Below are positions 25,544-34,997 of a stretch of 64,000 bases of DNA, one piece after another. A model generated the notes under the pieces. That model saw only the letters and a list, made by a program, of their open reading frames with translations. It did no database searches and was not told the origin of the DNA. The translations under genes and the position numbers were made by a program. Numbering within the stretch: the stretch's first letter is position 1; every line of letters begins with the position of its first letter. Origin of the DNA: Myxococcus hansupus (GTDB lineage Bacteria; Myxococcota; Myxococcia; Myxococcales; Myxococcaceae); assembly GCF_000280925.3 (NCBI RefSeq), contig NZ_CP012109.1, forward strand, positions 3,740,501 to 3,804,500, written 5' to 3'.

Positions 25544-25567
25544 AGGCCACCGCCACCCACCGCGCGG

Positions 25568-28500
25568 CTACTTCAGCACCACCAGCAGGTCGCCCCCCTG
25601 GACGGCGGCCTTGAGCGCCGGGATGACCTCCTCCACGGTGCCCGTCCTGGGCGCGCGCACCACCGTCTCCATCTTCATCGCCTCCAGGGTGACGAGCGGT
25701 GCGCCCGTCTCCACCGCGTCGCCCACCTTGACGTGCACGGTGATGACGGTGCCCGGCATGCTGGCGGCCACGTGGTTCGGGTTGGCGCGGTCCGCCTGAC
25801 GGCGCGCCTCCACGGTGGTGGCCCGGCCGCGGTCCCTCACCTGGACGGTGCGGTTGTGGCCGTTGAGGGCGAAGTAGACGGTGCGCACGCCTTCCTCGTC
25901 CGGCTCGCCCACCGCGGACAGGCTGATGACCAACGTCTTGCCGGGCTCCAGCTCCACCCAGATCTCCTGGCCCACCTCCATGCCGTAGAAGTAGTTGGGC
26001 GTGTCGAGGATGGAGACGTCCTCGTAGCGGGCGAGGTCCTCCAGGTAGCCCGACATGACGCGCGGGTAGAGCGCGCTGGAGATGGCGTCCACGCGGGTGA
26101 GGGCATGGCCTGTCTTGTTGGACAGCTCGCGCTGGAGCGCGTCCAGGTCCAGCGGAGGCATGCTGGCGGAAGGGCGGCCCTCCACGCGCGGCAGGCCCTT
26201 GAGCACGGCGGCGCGCAGGTCCTCGGGGAAGCCGTTGGGCGGCTGGCCCAGCTCGCCGCGGAAGTAGCCCACCACGCTGGTGGGGAAGTCCAGGCGCGGC
26301 GCCTGTTCAATCAACTTCTGGCGGGTGAGCGCCGCAGCCTCCGCCAGCGTGGTGGCCCGCACCAGGAGGTCGTTCTTGAGCAGGAAGATGGCGAAGTCAC
26401 CCACCATCTTCGAGGACGGCGTCACCTTGGGAATGTCTCCCACCAGCACGTTGACCAGCGCGAAGGCGTCCTTCACGTCGTTCCAGCGCCCCAGCAGTCC
26501 CATCTCCGCCACCTGCGGGCGGAGGTTGGAGTACTGACCGCCGGGAATCTCGTGGTAGTACACCTCGCTGGTCGTGCTCTTGAGGCCGCTCTCGAAGGGG
26601 GCGTAGTACTCGCGCACGTCCTCCCAGTAGTTCGCCAGCGGCTGGAGCCTCGCGTTGGCCAGGCCCGTCTCGCGGGGGTGACCGCGCAGGGCGCTCACCA
26701 GCGCGTTGAAGCTGGGCTGGCTCGTCAGGCCGGCCATGCTGCCCAGCGCCACGTCCACCACGTGCACGCCGTGCTCGATGGCCTCCAGGTAGGCGGCGAC
26801 GCCATTGCCGGACGTGTCGTGCATGTGCAGGTGGATGGGCAGCCGCGTCACCTCGCGCAGCCGCTGCACCAGCATGGCGGCGGCGCGGGGACGCAGCAGG
26901 CCCGCCATGTCCTTGATGCACAGGAAGTGCGCGCCGGAGTCTTCAATGCGCCGCGCCAGGTCCGCGTAGTAGTCCAGCGTGTACCGGGTGCGCTTGGGGT
27001 TGGCGACGTCGCCCGTGTAGCAGATGGCCACCTCCGCCACCTTGCCCGTCGTCAGCACGCGGCGGATGGAGACCTCCATGCTGCCCAAATCGTTGAGGCT
27101 GTCGAAGATGCGGAACACATCCACGCCGGCCTCGGCCGCCTCGTCGATGAAGGCCTCCACCACGTTGTCCGGGTAGCTGGTGTAGCCCACCGCGTTCGCG
27201 CCGCGCAGGAGCATCTGCTGGAGCAGGTTGGGCGCGGCGGCCTTGAGCGCGCGCAGGCGGGCCCACGGGTCTTCATTGAGGAAGCGGTACGCGGTGTCGA
27301 AGGTGGCGCCGCCCCAGCTCTCCAGGCTGAACAGCTCCGAGGCGAGGTGCGCGGTGGCGGGCGCCACGCGGAGGATGTCGCGGGTGCGCATGCGCGTGGC
27401 CAGGTGGGACTGGTGCGCGTCCCGCATGGTGGTGTCCGTCAGCAGCACGCGCTTCTGGGCCAGCACCCAGTCCGCCAGCCCGCGCGGGCCCTTCTCCGCC
27501 AGAATCTGCGCGGTGCCCCGGGGCACGGGCCCGGGCGGCGTCACCGGCAGTCGGGGCTCCAGGAACTGCGTGGGCTTGAGCCGCTGCGGCTTCTTGATGG
27601 TGGGGTGGCCGTTGACGGTGACGTCGCCCAGGTACTGGAGCAGCTTGGTGGCGCGGTCGCGGCGGGGCTCCAGGTGGAACAGCTCCGGCGTCTCGTCGAT
27701 GAAGCGCGTGTACGTCTCACCCTGCTGGAAGGCGGGGTGGGACAGGACGTTCTCCAGGAAGGGCAGGTTCGTCTTCACGCCGCGGATGCGGAACTCGCGC
27801 AGCGCGCGCTGGCCCTTCATCACCGCGCCCTGGAACGTGGGCGCGTAGGCGATGACCTTCACCAGCATGGAGTCGTAGTAGGGCGAGATGACGGCGTTCG
27901 TGTAGCCGTTGGAGCCATCCAGCCGGATGCCGAAGCCGGTGGCCGCGCGCCAGGCGGTGATGATGCCCGCGTCTGGCATGAACTGATTGGCCGGGTCCTC
28001 GGTGGTGACGCGGAGCTGCACCGCGTAGCCGCGGGGCACCACGTCCTCCTGGCGGGAGATGCCCACCTCGGGCGCGTCCAGCCGGGAGCCTTCCGCGATG
28101 CGAATCTGGCTCTGCACCAGGTCCACGCCCGTCACCTGCTCGGTGACGGTGTGCTCCACCTGGAGCCGGGCGTTGCACTCGATGAAGTAGAAGGCGTCGT
28201 TCGCCACCAGGAACTCGGCGGTGCCCGCGCTGGTGTAGCCGGCCTTCCGGGCCAGCCGCACCGCCGCCTCGCAGATGGCCTCCTTCACCGCCGGCGCCAG
28301 GTTGGGGGCGGGGGCGATCTCGATGACCTTCTGGTGGCGCCGCTGCACGGAGCAGTCGCGCTCGTGCAGGTGGACGATGTTGCCGTGCAGGTCGCCCAGC
28401 AACTGCACCTCGATGTGCCGCACCCGCTCCAGGAAGCGCTCCAGGAACACCGCCGCCGAGCCGAAGGCGCTCTTCGCCTCCGAGCGCGCGGAGGCCAGCG

Positions 28501-29071
28501 CGTCCTCCAGGTCCTTGGCCTCGCGCACCACGCGCATGCCGCGCCCGCCGCCGCCGTGGGCCGCCTTCACCAGGATGGGGCCGCCATGCTTCGTGAAGAA
28601 GTCGCGGGCCTGGGCCAGGACGTGGGCGTCGTCGCCCTCCAGCGTCACGCCGGGGACGACGGGGACCCCCACGGCTTCGGCCAGGTGCTTCGCGGCGACC
28701 TTGTCGCCCATGGTGCGGACCACGTCCGAGCGCGGCCCGATGAAGCGGATGCCGCGCCGCTCACAGGCCTCGGCGAAGGCGGCGTTCTCCGACAGGAAGC
28801 CGTAGCCGGGGTGGATGGCGTCCACGCCGGCCTTCTGGGCCACGTCGAGGATTTCGTCGATGCCCAGGTACGCTTCCACGGGCCGCTTGCCCCGGCCCAC
28901 GAGGTACGCCTCGTCGGCCTTGTGGCGGTGCTCGTGGGTGCGGTCCTCGTCGCTGTAGATGGCGACGGTGCGGATGCCCAGTTCGTTGCAGGCGCGGAAG
29001 ACGCGGATGGCAATCTCACCGCGGTTGGCGCAAAGGACCTTCTGGATGGGACGGTGCGTCATCTGTTCCAT
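25568..29071 (-). CDS. pyc: Pyruvate carboxylase
   Basis: 1167-residue biotin enzyme making oxaloacetate from pyruvate, bicarbonate and ATP (anaplerosis, gluconeogenesis). Domains in order: biotin carboxylase (from VLCANRGEIAIRVFRACNELG, with HGGGGRGM ATP loop and the LQVEHTVTE segment), the carboxyltransferase TIM barrel (TTMRDAHQSHLATRMRT, with the KDMAGLL and HMHDTSGNG metal-binding motifs), the tetramer domain, and the biotinyl domain with the lysine-bearing EAMKMETV near the C-terminus. All domains are on one chain, so this is the alpha4 type. ATG 29071 or 29062 is the likely start. It converges with the usher operon, with only 24 bp between. Confidence 0.97.
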   Translation of the reverse strand: MEQMTHRPIQKVLCANRGEIAIRVFRACNELGIRTVAIYSDEDRTHEHRHKADEAYLVGRGKRPVEAYLGIDEILDVAQKAGVDAIHPGYGFLSENAAFAEACERRGIRFIGPRSDVVRTMGDKVAAKHLAEAVGVPVVPGVTLEGDDAHVLAQARDFFTKHGGPILVKAAHGGGGRGMRVVREAKDLEDALASARSEAKSAFGSAAVFLERFLERVRHIEVQLLGDLHGNIVHLHERDCSVQRRHQKVIEIAPAPNLAPAVKEAICEAAVRLARKAGYTSAGTAEFLVANDAFYFIECNARLQVEHTVTEQVTGVDLVQSQIRIAEGSRLDAPEVGISRQEDVVPRGYAVQLRVTTEDPANQFMPDAGIITAWRAATGFGIRLDGSNGYTNAVISPYYDSMLVKVIAYAPTFQGAVMKGQRALREFRIRGVKTNLPFLENVLSHPAFQQGETYTRFIDETPELFHLEPRRDRATKLLQYLGDVTVNGHPTIKKPQRLKPTQFLEPRLPVTPPGPVPRGTAQILAEKGPRGLADWVLAQKRVLLTDTTMRDAHQSHLATRMRTRDILRVAPATAHLASELFSLESWGGATFDTAYRFLNEDPWARLRALKAAAPNLLQQMLLRGANAVGYTSYPDNVVEAFIDEAAEAGVDVFRIFDSLNDLGSMEVSIRRVLTTGKVAEVAICYTGDVANPKRTRYTLDYYADLARRIEDSGAHFLCIKDMAGLLRPRAAAMLVQRLREVTRLPIHLHMHDTSGNGVAAYLEAIEHGVHVVDVALGSMAGLTSQPSFNALVSALRGHPRETGLANARLQPLANYWEDVREYYAPFESGLKSTTSEVYYHEIPGGQYSNLRPQVAEMGLLGRWNDVKDAFALVNVLVGDIPKVTPSSKMVGDFAIFLLKNDLLVRATTLAEAAALTRQKLIEQAPRLDFPTSVVGYFRGELGQPPNGFPEDLRAAVLKGLPRVEGRPSASMPPLDLDALQRELSNKTGHALTRVDAISSALYPRVMSGYLEDLARYEDVSILDTPNYFYGMEVGQEIWVELEPGKTLVISLSAVGEPDEEGVRTVYFALNGHNRTVQVRDRGRATTVEARRQADRANPNHVAASMPGTVITVHVKVGDAVETGAPLVTLEAMKMETVVRAPRTGTVEEVIPALKAAVQGGDLLVVLK

Positions 29072-29167
29072 GATCGCGCTGTAGGCCTCCCACGGGCCCT
29101 GGGGCAATGGCCCGCGGGAGGAACGTCCACTTCAGTGCGCGGCGCGGCGTGCGCGGCGCACGGGGCG

Positions 29168-30433
29168 TCAGGTGCTGGACTGCGAGGTCTGCGGGGCCGT
29201 CTCCGGGCCGGTGGCCGTCTCCTCGAAATCCAGGTCGCGGTGGAACGTCTCCTCCAGGCGGGTGAGGGCGATGAGCGCCAGGCCGAAGCAGACGCTGCCG
29301 ACGACGATGGCCGCGGTGGCCACGGACATCTCGCCCTTGAGGTAGGCGAAGCCGCTGGCCGCGAGCGCCGCCGAGCCGCGCACGAAGTTGGGGACGGTGG
29401 TGGCCACGGTGCCGCGGATGTTGGTGCCGAACTGCTCGGCGGCCATGGTGACGAGCACGGCCCAGTAGCCCACGGTGATGCCAATGAGGAAGCTGAGGAC
29501 GTACACCATGGTGCTGGTGAGCCCCGGCGTCAGGCCGTAGACGAGCATCAGCGAGAAGCCCGCGATGAGGTTGATGGCCACGGCGCGCTTGCGGCTCTTG
29601 AGCCACTGGCTGAAGACGCCGGCCAGCAGGTCGCCCAGCGTCAGGCCAATGGAGCCGTAGAGGATGGCGTTGCCGGCCGTCACCGTGCCCTGGACGTTGA
29701 GGCCGGCGGTGAGCTCGGGCGCGAAGGTGAAGAGGATGCCCGTGGTGAAGTAGATGGGCACGCCAATCAGGATGCAGCAGATGTATTTGAGGAACCGGCC
29801 GCCGGTGAGCAGCAGCAGCGGGTTGGCGCGTGACGGGTCCGTCTTCTTCTGGAACAGCTCCGACTCGGACACCTTGAAGCGCGCGAAGAGCAGCGCGATG
29901 CCCATGAAGCCGCCGGTGAGGTAGGCCGTCTTCCAGTACAGGTGCTGACCGACGAAGGCCGCGGCGACGATGCCGAGCATGCCCAGCGTGGCGACGATGG
30001 TGGTGCCCAGGCCGCGCTTCTCCTTGGGCAGGGACTCCGCGACCAGGGTGATGGCCGCGCCCAGCTCGCCCGCCAGGCCCACGCCGCCCAGGAACCGGAA
30101 GACGGCGTAGCTGGTGACGTCCCAGGCGAAGGCGTTGGCCAGATTCGCGAACGAGTAGAGCAGGATGGAGCCGAACATCACCGAGAGACGCCCGCGCTTG
30201 TCGGCGAGCACGCCCCACAGCAGGCCGCCCACCATCATGCCCACCATCTGCGCGTTGTAGATGAGCAGGCCGCTCTGGAGGATTTCGGCCGGGTCCGTGA
30301 TGCCAATGTCCTTCAGCGAGGCGACACGCACCACGCCGAACAGCGTGATGTCGAAGAGGTCGACGAAGTAGCCGAGCCCGGCCACCAGCACGGTCAGGTT
30401 GAGGACCGAGCGGAGCTCTCTCAGGAATTTCAT
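29168..30433 (-). CDS. MFS transporter (metabolite:H+ symporter type)
   Basis: 421-residue major-facilitator protein with about 12 helices. It opens LNLTVLVAGLGYFVDLFDITLFG, followed by the family loop GVLADKRGRLSVMFGSILL between TM2 and TM3 and FRFLGGVGLAGELGAAITLV in TM4, as in sialate, shikimate or dicarboxylate symporters. A second copy of the loop motif lies in the C-terminal half (SQWLKSRKRAVAIN). The substrate cannot be told. It lies about 100 bp after the pyruvate carboxylase start, transcribed in the same direction and upstream of it, so the two might share a transcript. Confidence 0.88.
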   Translation of the reverse strand: MKFLRELRSVLNLTVLVAGLGYFVDLFDITLFGVVRVASLKDIGITDPAEILQSGLLIYNAQMVGMMVGGLLWGVLADKRGRLSVMFGSILLYSFANLANAFAWDVTSYAVFRFLGGVGLAGELGAAITLVAESLPKEKRGLGTTIVATLGMLGIVAAAFVGQHLYWKTAYLTGGFMGIALLFARFKVSESELFQKKTDPSRANPLLLLTGGRFLKYICCILIGVPIYFTTGILFTFAPELTAGLNVQGTVTAGNAILYGSIGLTLGDLLAGVFSQWLKSRKRAVAINLIAGFSLMLVYGLTPGLTSTMVYVLSFLIGITVGYWAVLVTMAAEQFGTNIRGTVATTVPNFVRGSAALAASGFAYLKGEMSVATAAIVVGSVCFGLALIALTRLEETFHRDLDFEETATGPETAPQTSQSST

Positions 30434-30520
30434 GCGCTGATTAACGGCGTTTGTCGCGCGCGGAGCAAGCGCCCCTTGCGCCTTGTCCGCATGACGCAGT
30501 GCATGAACCTGAATTCACCT

Positions 30521-33115
30521 TCATACGGTGGCCTGGGCCAGCGCCTGCTCGAGCTGGGTGATGCCGTAGGGCTTGGGCAGCAGGATGGCGCCCGCGAGCG
30601 CGCTGGTGTCGTCCTTGTCCAGGTTGTTGCCGTGCCCCGACGCGATGATGACGCGCAGCGAGGGGGCGTCCTGGAGCGCCTGGCGGGCCAGCTCGATGCC
30701 GGACTGGCCAGGCAGGCTCACGTCGGTGAAGAGCAGGTCGTACGTGCGCGAGGCCAGCAGGGGCGTGGCCTGCTCCGCGCTGGTGACGGCCGTCACGGTA
30801 TGGCCCAAGGTCTCCAGCAGCTCGCACGCGGGCAACAGGATGTTCTCGTCGTCCTCCACGAGGAGGATTCGCAGTGACACCCGCTCCACGGCGGGTGTCG
30901 ACACCGGCGGTGGCGTCAGGCGGGGCGGGTTCATGGCCTCGCGTTCGGTGATGCGCTGCTGCCGCGCGGCGAGCAACTGGCGGATCTTCCGCGCCAGGTC
31001 CTCGCGCCGGTAGGGCTTGCTCAGCAGTTGAACGCCGGGGTCCAACCGGCCGCCATGGACGATGGCGTTCTCCGTGTAGCCGGAGGTGAAGAGCACCTCC
31101 AGGTCCGGGGAGAGCGCCTTGGCCTGCCGCGCCAGCTCGGGGCTTCGCACCGGGCCGGGCATCACCACGTCGGTGAAGAGCAGGTCAATGGGGATGCCGC
31201 TCTGGATGACGGCGAGCGCGCTCTGGCCGTCGGACGCCTTGAGCACGCGGTAGCCCAGCTCCGTGAGCATCTCCACGGCGGTGGCGCGCACCTCCGCGTC
31301 GTCCTCGACCACGAGCAGCGTCTCGGAGCCGCCCTCGACGGGTTCGTTGATGACCTCGGCGCGGGGCATCTCCACCTGGAGCGAGCGGGGGAGGTAGATC
31401 TTGATGGTCGTCCCGTGGCCGACCTCGCTGTAGATCTTCACGTGGCCGCCGGTCTGCTTGACGAAGCCATACACCATGCTCAGGCCCAGGCCCGTGCCCC
31501 GGCCCTCGGGCTTGGTGGTGAAGAACGGTTCGAAGGCCCGCTCCAGCACTTCTGCCGACATGCCGCAGCCGGTGTCGGAGATGGCCAGCAACACATACTG
31601 GCCGGCGGTCACGTCCGCGTGGAGCTGGCTGTAGTGGTCATCCAGCATGGCGTTGCCGGCCTCGAGCGTCAGCTTGCCCTGGCCCTCCATGGCGTCGCGC
31701 GCGTTGATGGCCAGGTTGAGGATGACGTTCTCGAGCTGGTTCGGGTCGACGAAGGTGTTCCAGAGCCCGCCGCCGATGATGGTCTCCAGCTCCACGTCCT
31801 CGCCGAGCGCTCGGCGGAGCAGGTCGTCCATGCCACGCACCAGCCGCCCCAGGCTGATGACCGTCGGGTTGAGCGGCTGTCGCCGGGCGAACGCGAGGAG
31901 CTGCGAGGAGAGCCGTGCCCCGCGCTCCACCGCGCCAATGGCGGTGGTCAACCGGCGCTGGGCCTGGGTGTTGTCCCCCACGTCGCGCAGCAGGAGCTGG
32001 AGGTTGCCGCCAATGACCTGGAGCAGGTTGTTGAAGTCGTGCGCCACGCCGCCGGTGAGCTTGCCCACCGCTTCCATCTTCTGCGCCTGTCGCAGCGCCG
32101 CTTCCGTCTGCCGCCGCTCGGTCTCGCTCTCCTCGAGCGCGCGGGTCCGTTCGCGGACGAGGTCCTCCAGGTGGTCCTTGTACTGGCGCAGCTCGTCCTG
32201 GGCGCGCTTCTGCTCGGTGATGTCGTGGCCCTGGACGAAGATGCCGGTGATGGCGCCGTCCGGCTCGATGATGGGTTGATACACGAGGTCGACGTGGCTC
32301 TCCGCGAGCGTGTCGTCCGGCGTCCGCTGCAGGAACACCCGCATGCCGCGGCCCACGAAGGCCTCACCGGTGGTGAAGACGCGGTCGAGCAGCTCGAAGT
32401 AGCCCTGGCCGTCCACCTCCGGCAGGGCGTCCCGGATGGCCTTGCCCAGGATGGGGCGGTGGCCGACGAGCTGCTGGTAGGCCGTGTTGGCCAGCTCGAA
32501 GACGTGCTCCTTGCCGCGCAGGAAGCACATGAAGCTGGGCGCCTGTTCGAACAGGCGGCGGAGGTGGCGCCGCTCCAGGTCCAGGCTCCGGTTGGCCTCC
32601 TGCACCTGCTGGGCCCGCTGGAACACGCCGGCTTCCATCTGCGCGGGCTGCGACGCGCCGGGCTCGGGCGCCGTCGTCCCGGTGGCCGCGCGGACGGCCT
32701 CCTGGAGCCGCTGCAGTTCGGTGACGTCGACGGTGTGCTGGAGGATGTAGGCCACGTCGCCCTTGGCATCCAAGAGGGGGATGTGGGTGGCGCTCCAGTA
32801 CCGGTGCTCGGTGACGACGCCCGCGTCGGTGTTCCGGGGGACCCGGTAGGGAATCAGCGCGAGGATGTCCGGGCTCCGCTGCGCCAGCACCCGGAGGAAG
32901 GACTCGCGGAGTTGCAGCGTGTTGGCGTTGTCGGGGTTCTCCGGGTCGTTCGGGAACACCTCGAAGACGTATCGCCCCAGGAGCGAGTCCAACGTACTGG
33001 CGGTGATGCGGAGGTACGCATCGTTGGCCGCGACGTACCGCAGGTCGCGGTCGAGCAGCATGTACGGGTTGGGGGAGGCGTCGAAGAGCGTCTTGAAGTC
33101 GATGGTGTTGTTCAT
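30521..33115 (-). CDS. Hybrid sensor histidine kinase with two PAS and two receiver domains
   Basis: 864-residue cytosolic sensor kinase. Two PAS-type domains (about 8-135 and 185-310; FDASPNPYMLLDRDLRYVAAN, then FEQAPSFMCFLRGKEHVFE) lead through a coiled coil to a HisKA domain with the phospho-His in GGVAHDFNNLLQVIG (about 360). The ATPase domain has NLAINARDAM, DTGCGMS and GRGTGLGLSMVYG. Two receiver domains follow, with phospho-Asp in LLFTDVVMPG and LLFTDVSLPG. There is no membrane helix. No response-regulator output gene is next to it, so its target is unknown. The gap upstream carries a motif repeated three times. Confidence 0.93.
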   Translation of the reverse strand: MNNTIDFKTLFDASPNPYMLLDRDLRYVAANDAYLRITASTLDSLLGRYVFEVFPNDPENPDNANTLQLRESFLRVLAQRSPDILALIPYRVPRNTDAGVVTEHRYWSATHIPLLDAKGDVAYILQHTVDVTELQRLQEAVRAATGTTAPEPGASQPAQMEAGVFQRAQQVQEANRSLDLERRHLRRLFEQAPSFMCFLRGKEHVFELANTAYQQLVGHRPILGKAIRDALPEVDGQGYFELLDRVFTTGEAFVGRGMRVFLQRTPDDTLAESHVDLVYQPIIEPDGAITGIFVQGHDITEQKRAQDELRQYKDHLEDLVRERTRALEESETERRQTEAALRQAQKMEAVGKLTGGVAHDFNNLLQVIGGNLQLLLRDVGDNTQAQRRLTTAIGAVERGARLSSQLLAFARRQPLNPTVISLGRLVRGMDDLLRRALGEDVELETIIGGGLWNTFVDPNQLENVILNLAINARDAMEGQGKLTLEAGNAMLDDHYSQLHADVTAGQYVLLAISDTGCGMSAEVLERAFEPFFTTKPEGRGTGLGLSMVYGFVKQTGGHVKIYSEVGHGTTIKIYLPRSLQVEMPRAEVINEPVEGGSETLLVVEDDAEVRATAVEMLTELGYRVLKASDGQSALAVIQSGIPIDLLFTDVVMPGPVRSPELARQAKALSPDLEVLFTSGYTENAIVHGGRLDPGVQLLSKPYRREDLARKIRQLLAARQQRITEREAMNPPRLTPPPVSTPAVERVSLRILLVEDDENILLPACELLETLGHTVTAVTSAEQATPLLASRTYDLLFTDVSLPGQSGIELARQALQDAPSLRVIIASGHGNNLDKDDTSALAGAILLPKPYGITQLEQALAQATV

Positions 33116-33325
33116 CGTGCGGCGAAGCTCCTCACCTCGGTGCGCGGGTCACGCAGGCGGGCAGGCAGGCCGGGCTACCCTTGACGGGTCTACCGGCTGT
33201 TCGCCATTGGCTCGGACGCGCGGCCAGTACGGCTGTCGCACAGGCGACATATCCCACCGCAGGGCAGGACAGCGTCAACCTGCGACACCTGTCGCGATGT
33301 TCCAAGCGCTAGAAATGAAGTGTCG

Positions 33326-33538
33326 TGCCTACATGAACGAACCTTCAGTCATTTTTTGCTGAGGTTTTGGCCAGGCGGTCGGCAGGTCGCTTGCCAGGCA
33401 GATGGGCGAGCATGTGCGCCGGAGGTGTCATGCCTACATGAACACGTCATCAGTGGTTTTTGGGGCCCCCATGGCTTCGTCTTGGGACCCGAAACGGTCG
33501 CCTGGACCCTCCCATGCCTACATGAAATCATTTTCAGT
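33326..33538 (+). repeat. Three spaced copies of TGCCTACATGAA-N7-TCAGT
   Basis: Copies start at 33326, 33431 and 33515 (spacing 105 and 84 bp). In all three the 12-bp core TGCCTACATGAA is followed after exactly 7 nt by TCAGT and then a T-rich stretch. The last copy also forms a hairpin, GAAATCA-ttttcag-TGATTTC. The fixed inner spacing points to a two-part binding site or a small structured RNA element rather than chance. Confidence 0.8.
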
Positions 33539-33566
33539 GATTTCAGGCGCCGCAATGACAGGACTC

Positions 33567-33609
33567 TGCCTTTGATATGTGAAATCAATGACTGACAGGC
33601 AAAGGCAGA
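33567..33609. repeat. 9-bp inverted repeat CTGCCTTTG / CAAAGGCAG
   Basis: Perfect arms at 33567-33575 and 33601-33609 with a 25-nt AT-rich spacer that itself holds TGAAATCAATGACTGA, similar to the arms of the third motif copy. It lies about 85 bp past the oxygenase stop on the minus strand; it may be that gene's transcript end or an operator. Confidence 0.6.
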
Positions 33610-33694
33610 CGTTTGTATGTGTTTTATTGTCTGTCTTTGCGCCGCGGACACGCGAGGCCCCCGTGTCGCTGGGGCCTCGGATCACGACGGCGAA

Positions 33695-34801
33695 CTACGC
33701 GCCAGCGCGCTGACGGTTCAGCCGGTCGTAGTGGCGGTACCCGAGCTTGTCGAGCGCGCTCGCGGGCGCCAGCCCGATGTCCACCAGCGTCTTGATGTCA
33801 TACGTCCCCGCGAGCACGGGCGGGGCGTAGTTCCGGATGGCCTCGGGGCCGCGGAACTTCTCCAGCGGGAACAGCACCGTGTTGGTGTGCACGTGCATGA
33901 AGTGCGCGGCCGACTGACGCTGCCATCCCGACACGCCCGGGGCGGTGATGACGTGGGGGGTGGCGAGGAAGGTGCCGCCCGTGAGGATTTCGAGCTGCTG
34001 GCCCACCTGCGCGACGATGCATCCCGCGGGCGCGGTCCCACGGACCTGGAGGCCGTTGGGCGCCTCGGGCGTCGCGCGCGTGCGCAGGTACAGGCCGCTC
34101 TTGTTGTCGGGGCCCGGCGCCGCGCCGCCGTTGGGGTCCAGGAAGCGTCCCCCGGGGAGCAGGGTGAGCAGGTTGAAGTCCGTGTGCTCCTCGCCCCAGA
34201 CGATGGAGGTGTTCACCTGCGCATCGGTGAGGGGCAGGTACTGGAGCGCGCGGGTGACGTGGGCGCCGCGCTCGCACAGCTCGGAGAAGAGGTTGCCCGG
34301 CAGACCCAGCGCGATGGCGGAGCCCCGGAGCAGCTTCAGGCCGGCTTCGTGGAGCGAGCGGCCCAGCGTCATCAGGCCGTCCTCGAAGTAGGCCGGCGCG
34401 TTCTGGGGCCACACGTTCTCCGGGTACAGCTCCGGGAACTCGAGCGCGGACTGCGGGTCATTGGGGTAGGGCGCGGCGAAGTAGCACTCCTTGAAGTCCG
34501 GCTGGCCGTTGCCGGCGACCGCGACCTCGGTGTTCGGAGGCGTCCAACCCCGCTGGTACCAGATGTCGGCACGGCCGTAGGGCTTCTTCTCCTCGGCGGG
34601 CTTCGCGATGAACGCGCCAAAGGCGTCGTAGAACCGGTTCAGCGCCTGGGTGTCGACGCCGTGGTTCTTCACGTACACGAGACCAAAAACGCCAAAGGCC
34701 TCGCGGATCGCCGCGGCAGCGCGCTCGACGCGAGCGGAGTCATCCGACGCGAGGTCGGCGAGGTCGACAGTGGGGATGTTGAGCGAAGAGGTCTCGGCCA
34801 T
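33695..34801 (-). CDS. Isopenicillin-N-synthase-family 2-oxoglutarate/Fe(II) oxygenase
   Basis: 368-residue soluble non-heme iron oxygenase. The N-terminal DIOX_N region (LNIPTVDLADLASDD, then GVFGLVYVKNHGVD) and the C-terminal jelly-roll are present. Iron ligands are the HxD in EEHTDFNLLTLL and the distal His in FLATPHVI; a 2-oxoglutarate-type RxS occurs just after (WQRQSAAHF). Start ATG 34801 gives MAETSSLN. The product cannot be named: this family includes ethylene-forming, flavonoid-type and beta-lactam enzymes, and bacterial members are mostly untested. It is divergent from the symporter gene, with about 200 bp between. Confidence 0.88.
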   Translation of the reverse strand: MAETSSLNIPTVDLADLASDDSARVERAAAAIREAFGVFGLVYVKNHGVDTQALNRFYDAFGAFIAKPAEEKKPYGRADIWYQRGWTPPNTEVAVAGNGQPDFKECYFAAPYPNDPQSALEFPELYPENVWPQNAPAYFEDGLMTLGRSLHEAGLKLLRGSAIALGLPGNLFSELCERGAHVTRALQYLPLTDAQVNTSIVWGEEHTDFNLLTLLPGGRFLDPNGGAAPGPDNKSGLYLRTRATPEAPNGLQVRGTAPAGCIVAQVGQQLEILTGGTFLATPHVITAPGVSGWQRQSAAHFMHVHTNTVLFPLEKFRGPEAIRNYAPPVLAGTYDIKTLVDIGLAPASALDKLGYRHYDRLNRQRAGA

Positions 34802-34997
34802 GGTGGGCCCTGGTGTACCGCTCCCCGGGAATAAATGGGAGGCCCTGATGTGCTTGGGGGCCCCTTCCGGGCGCTCCGGGACGAGGCAAAACGGGGATCC
34901 CGGGTGCCGTTCACACCCAGCGCAAAATCTGCGCTTCCCCCTGCGCGCCCCGGGGAGGGGAGTTATCGTCCGCCGCCCGACGCCACGAGGTCCCCCC

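Larger units (their letters stand above)
33116..33694. other. 579-bp intergenic region with repeated motifs
   Basis: Upstream of the hybrid kinase and downstream of the oxygenase gene, both on the minus strand. Clearly more AT-rich than the rest of the window. It contains three copies of TGCCTACATGAA-N7-TCAGT (listed separately) and a 9-bp inverted repeat CTGCCTTTG/CAAAGGCAG (33567-33575 and 33601-33609). I see no credible gene: the open frames here are short and lack ribosome sites. Confidence 0.6.

Noticed and set aside
25733-29833. Long plus-strand open frame of over 1300 codons opposite pyruvate carboxylase
   Set aside because: Arises from the codon bias of the opposite strand; the translation is His/Arg/Val-rich without domains, while the minus strand encodes complete Pyc.
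33326-33538. CRISPR array
   Set aside because: Only three copies of a 12+5 bp motif with unequal spacing and no cas genes nearby.
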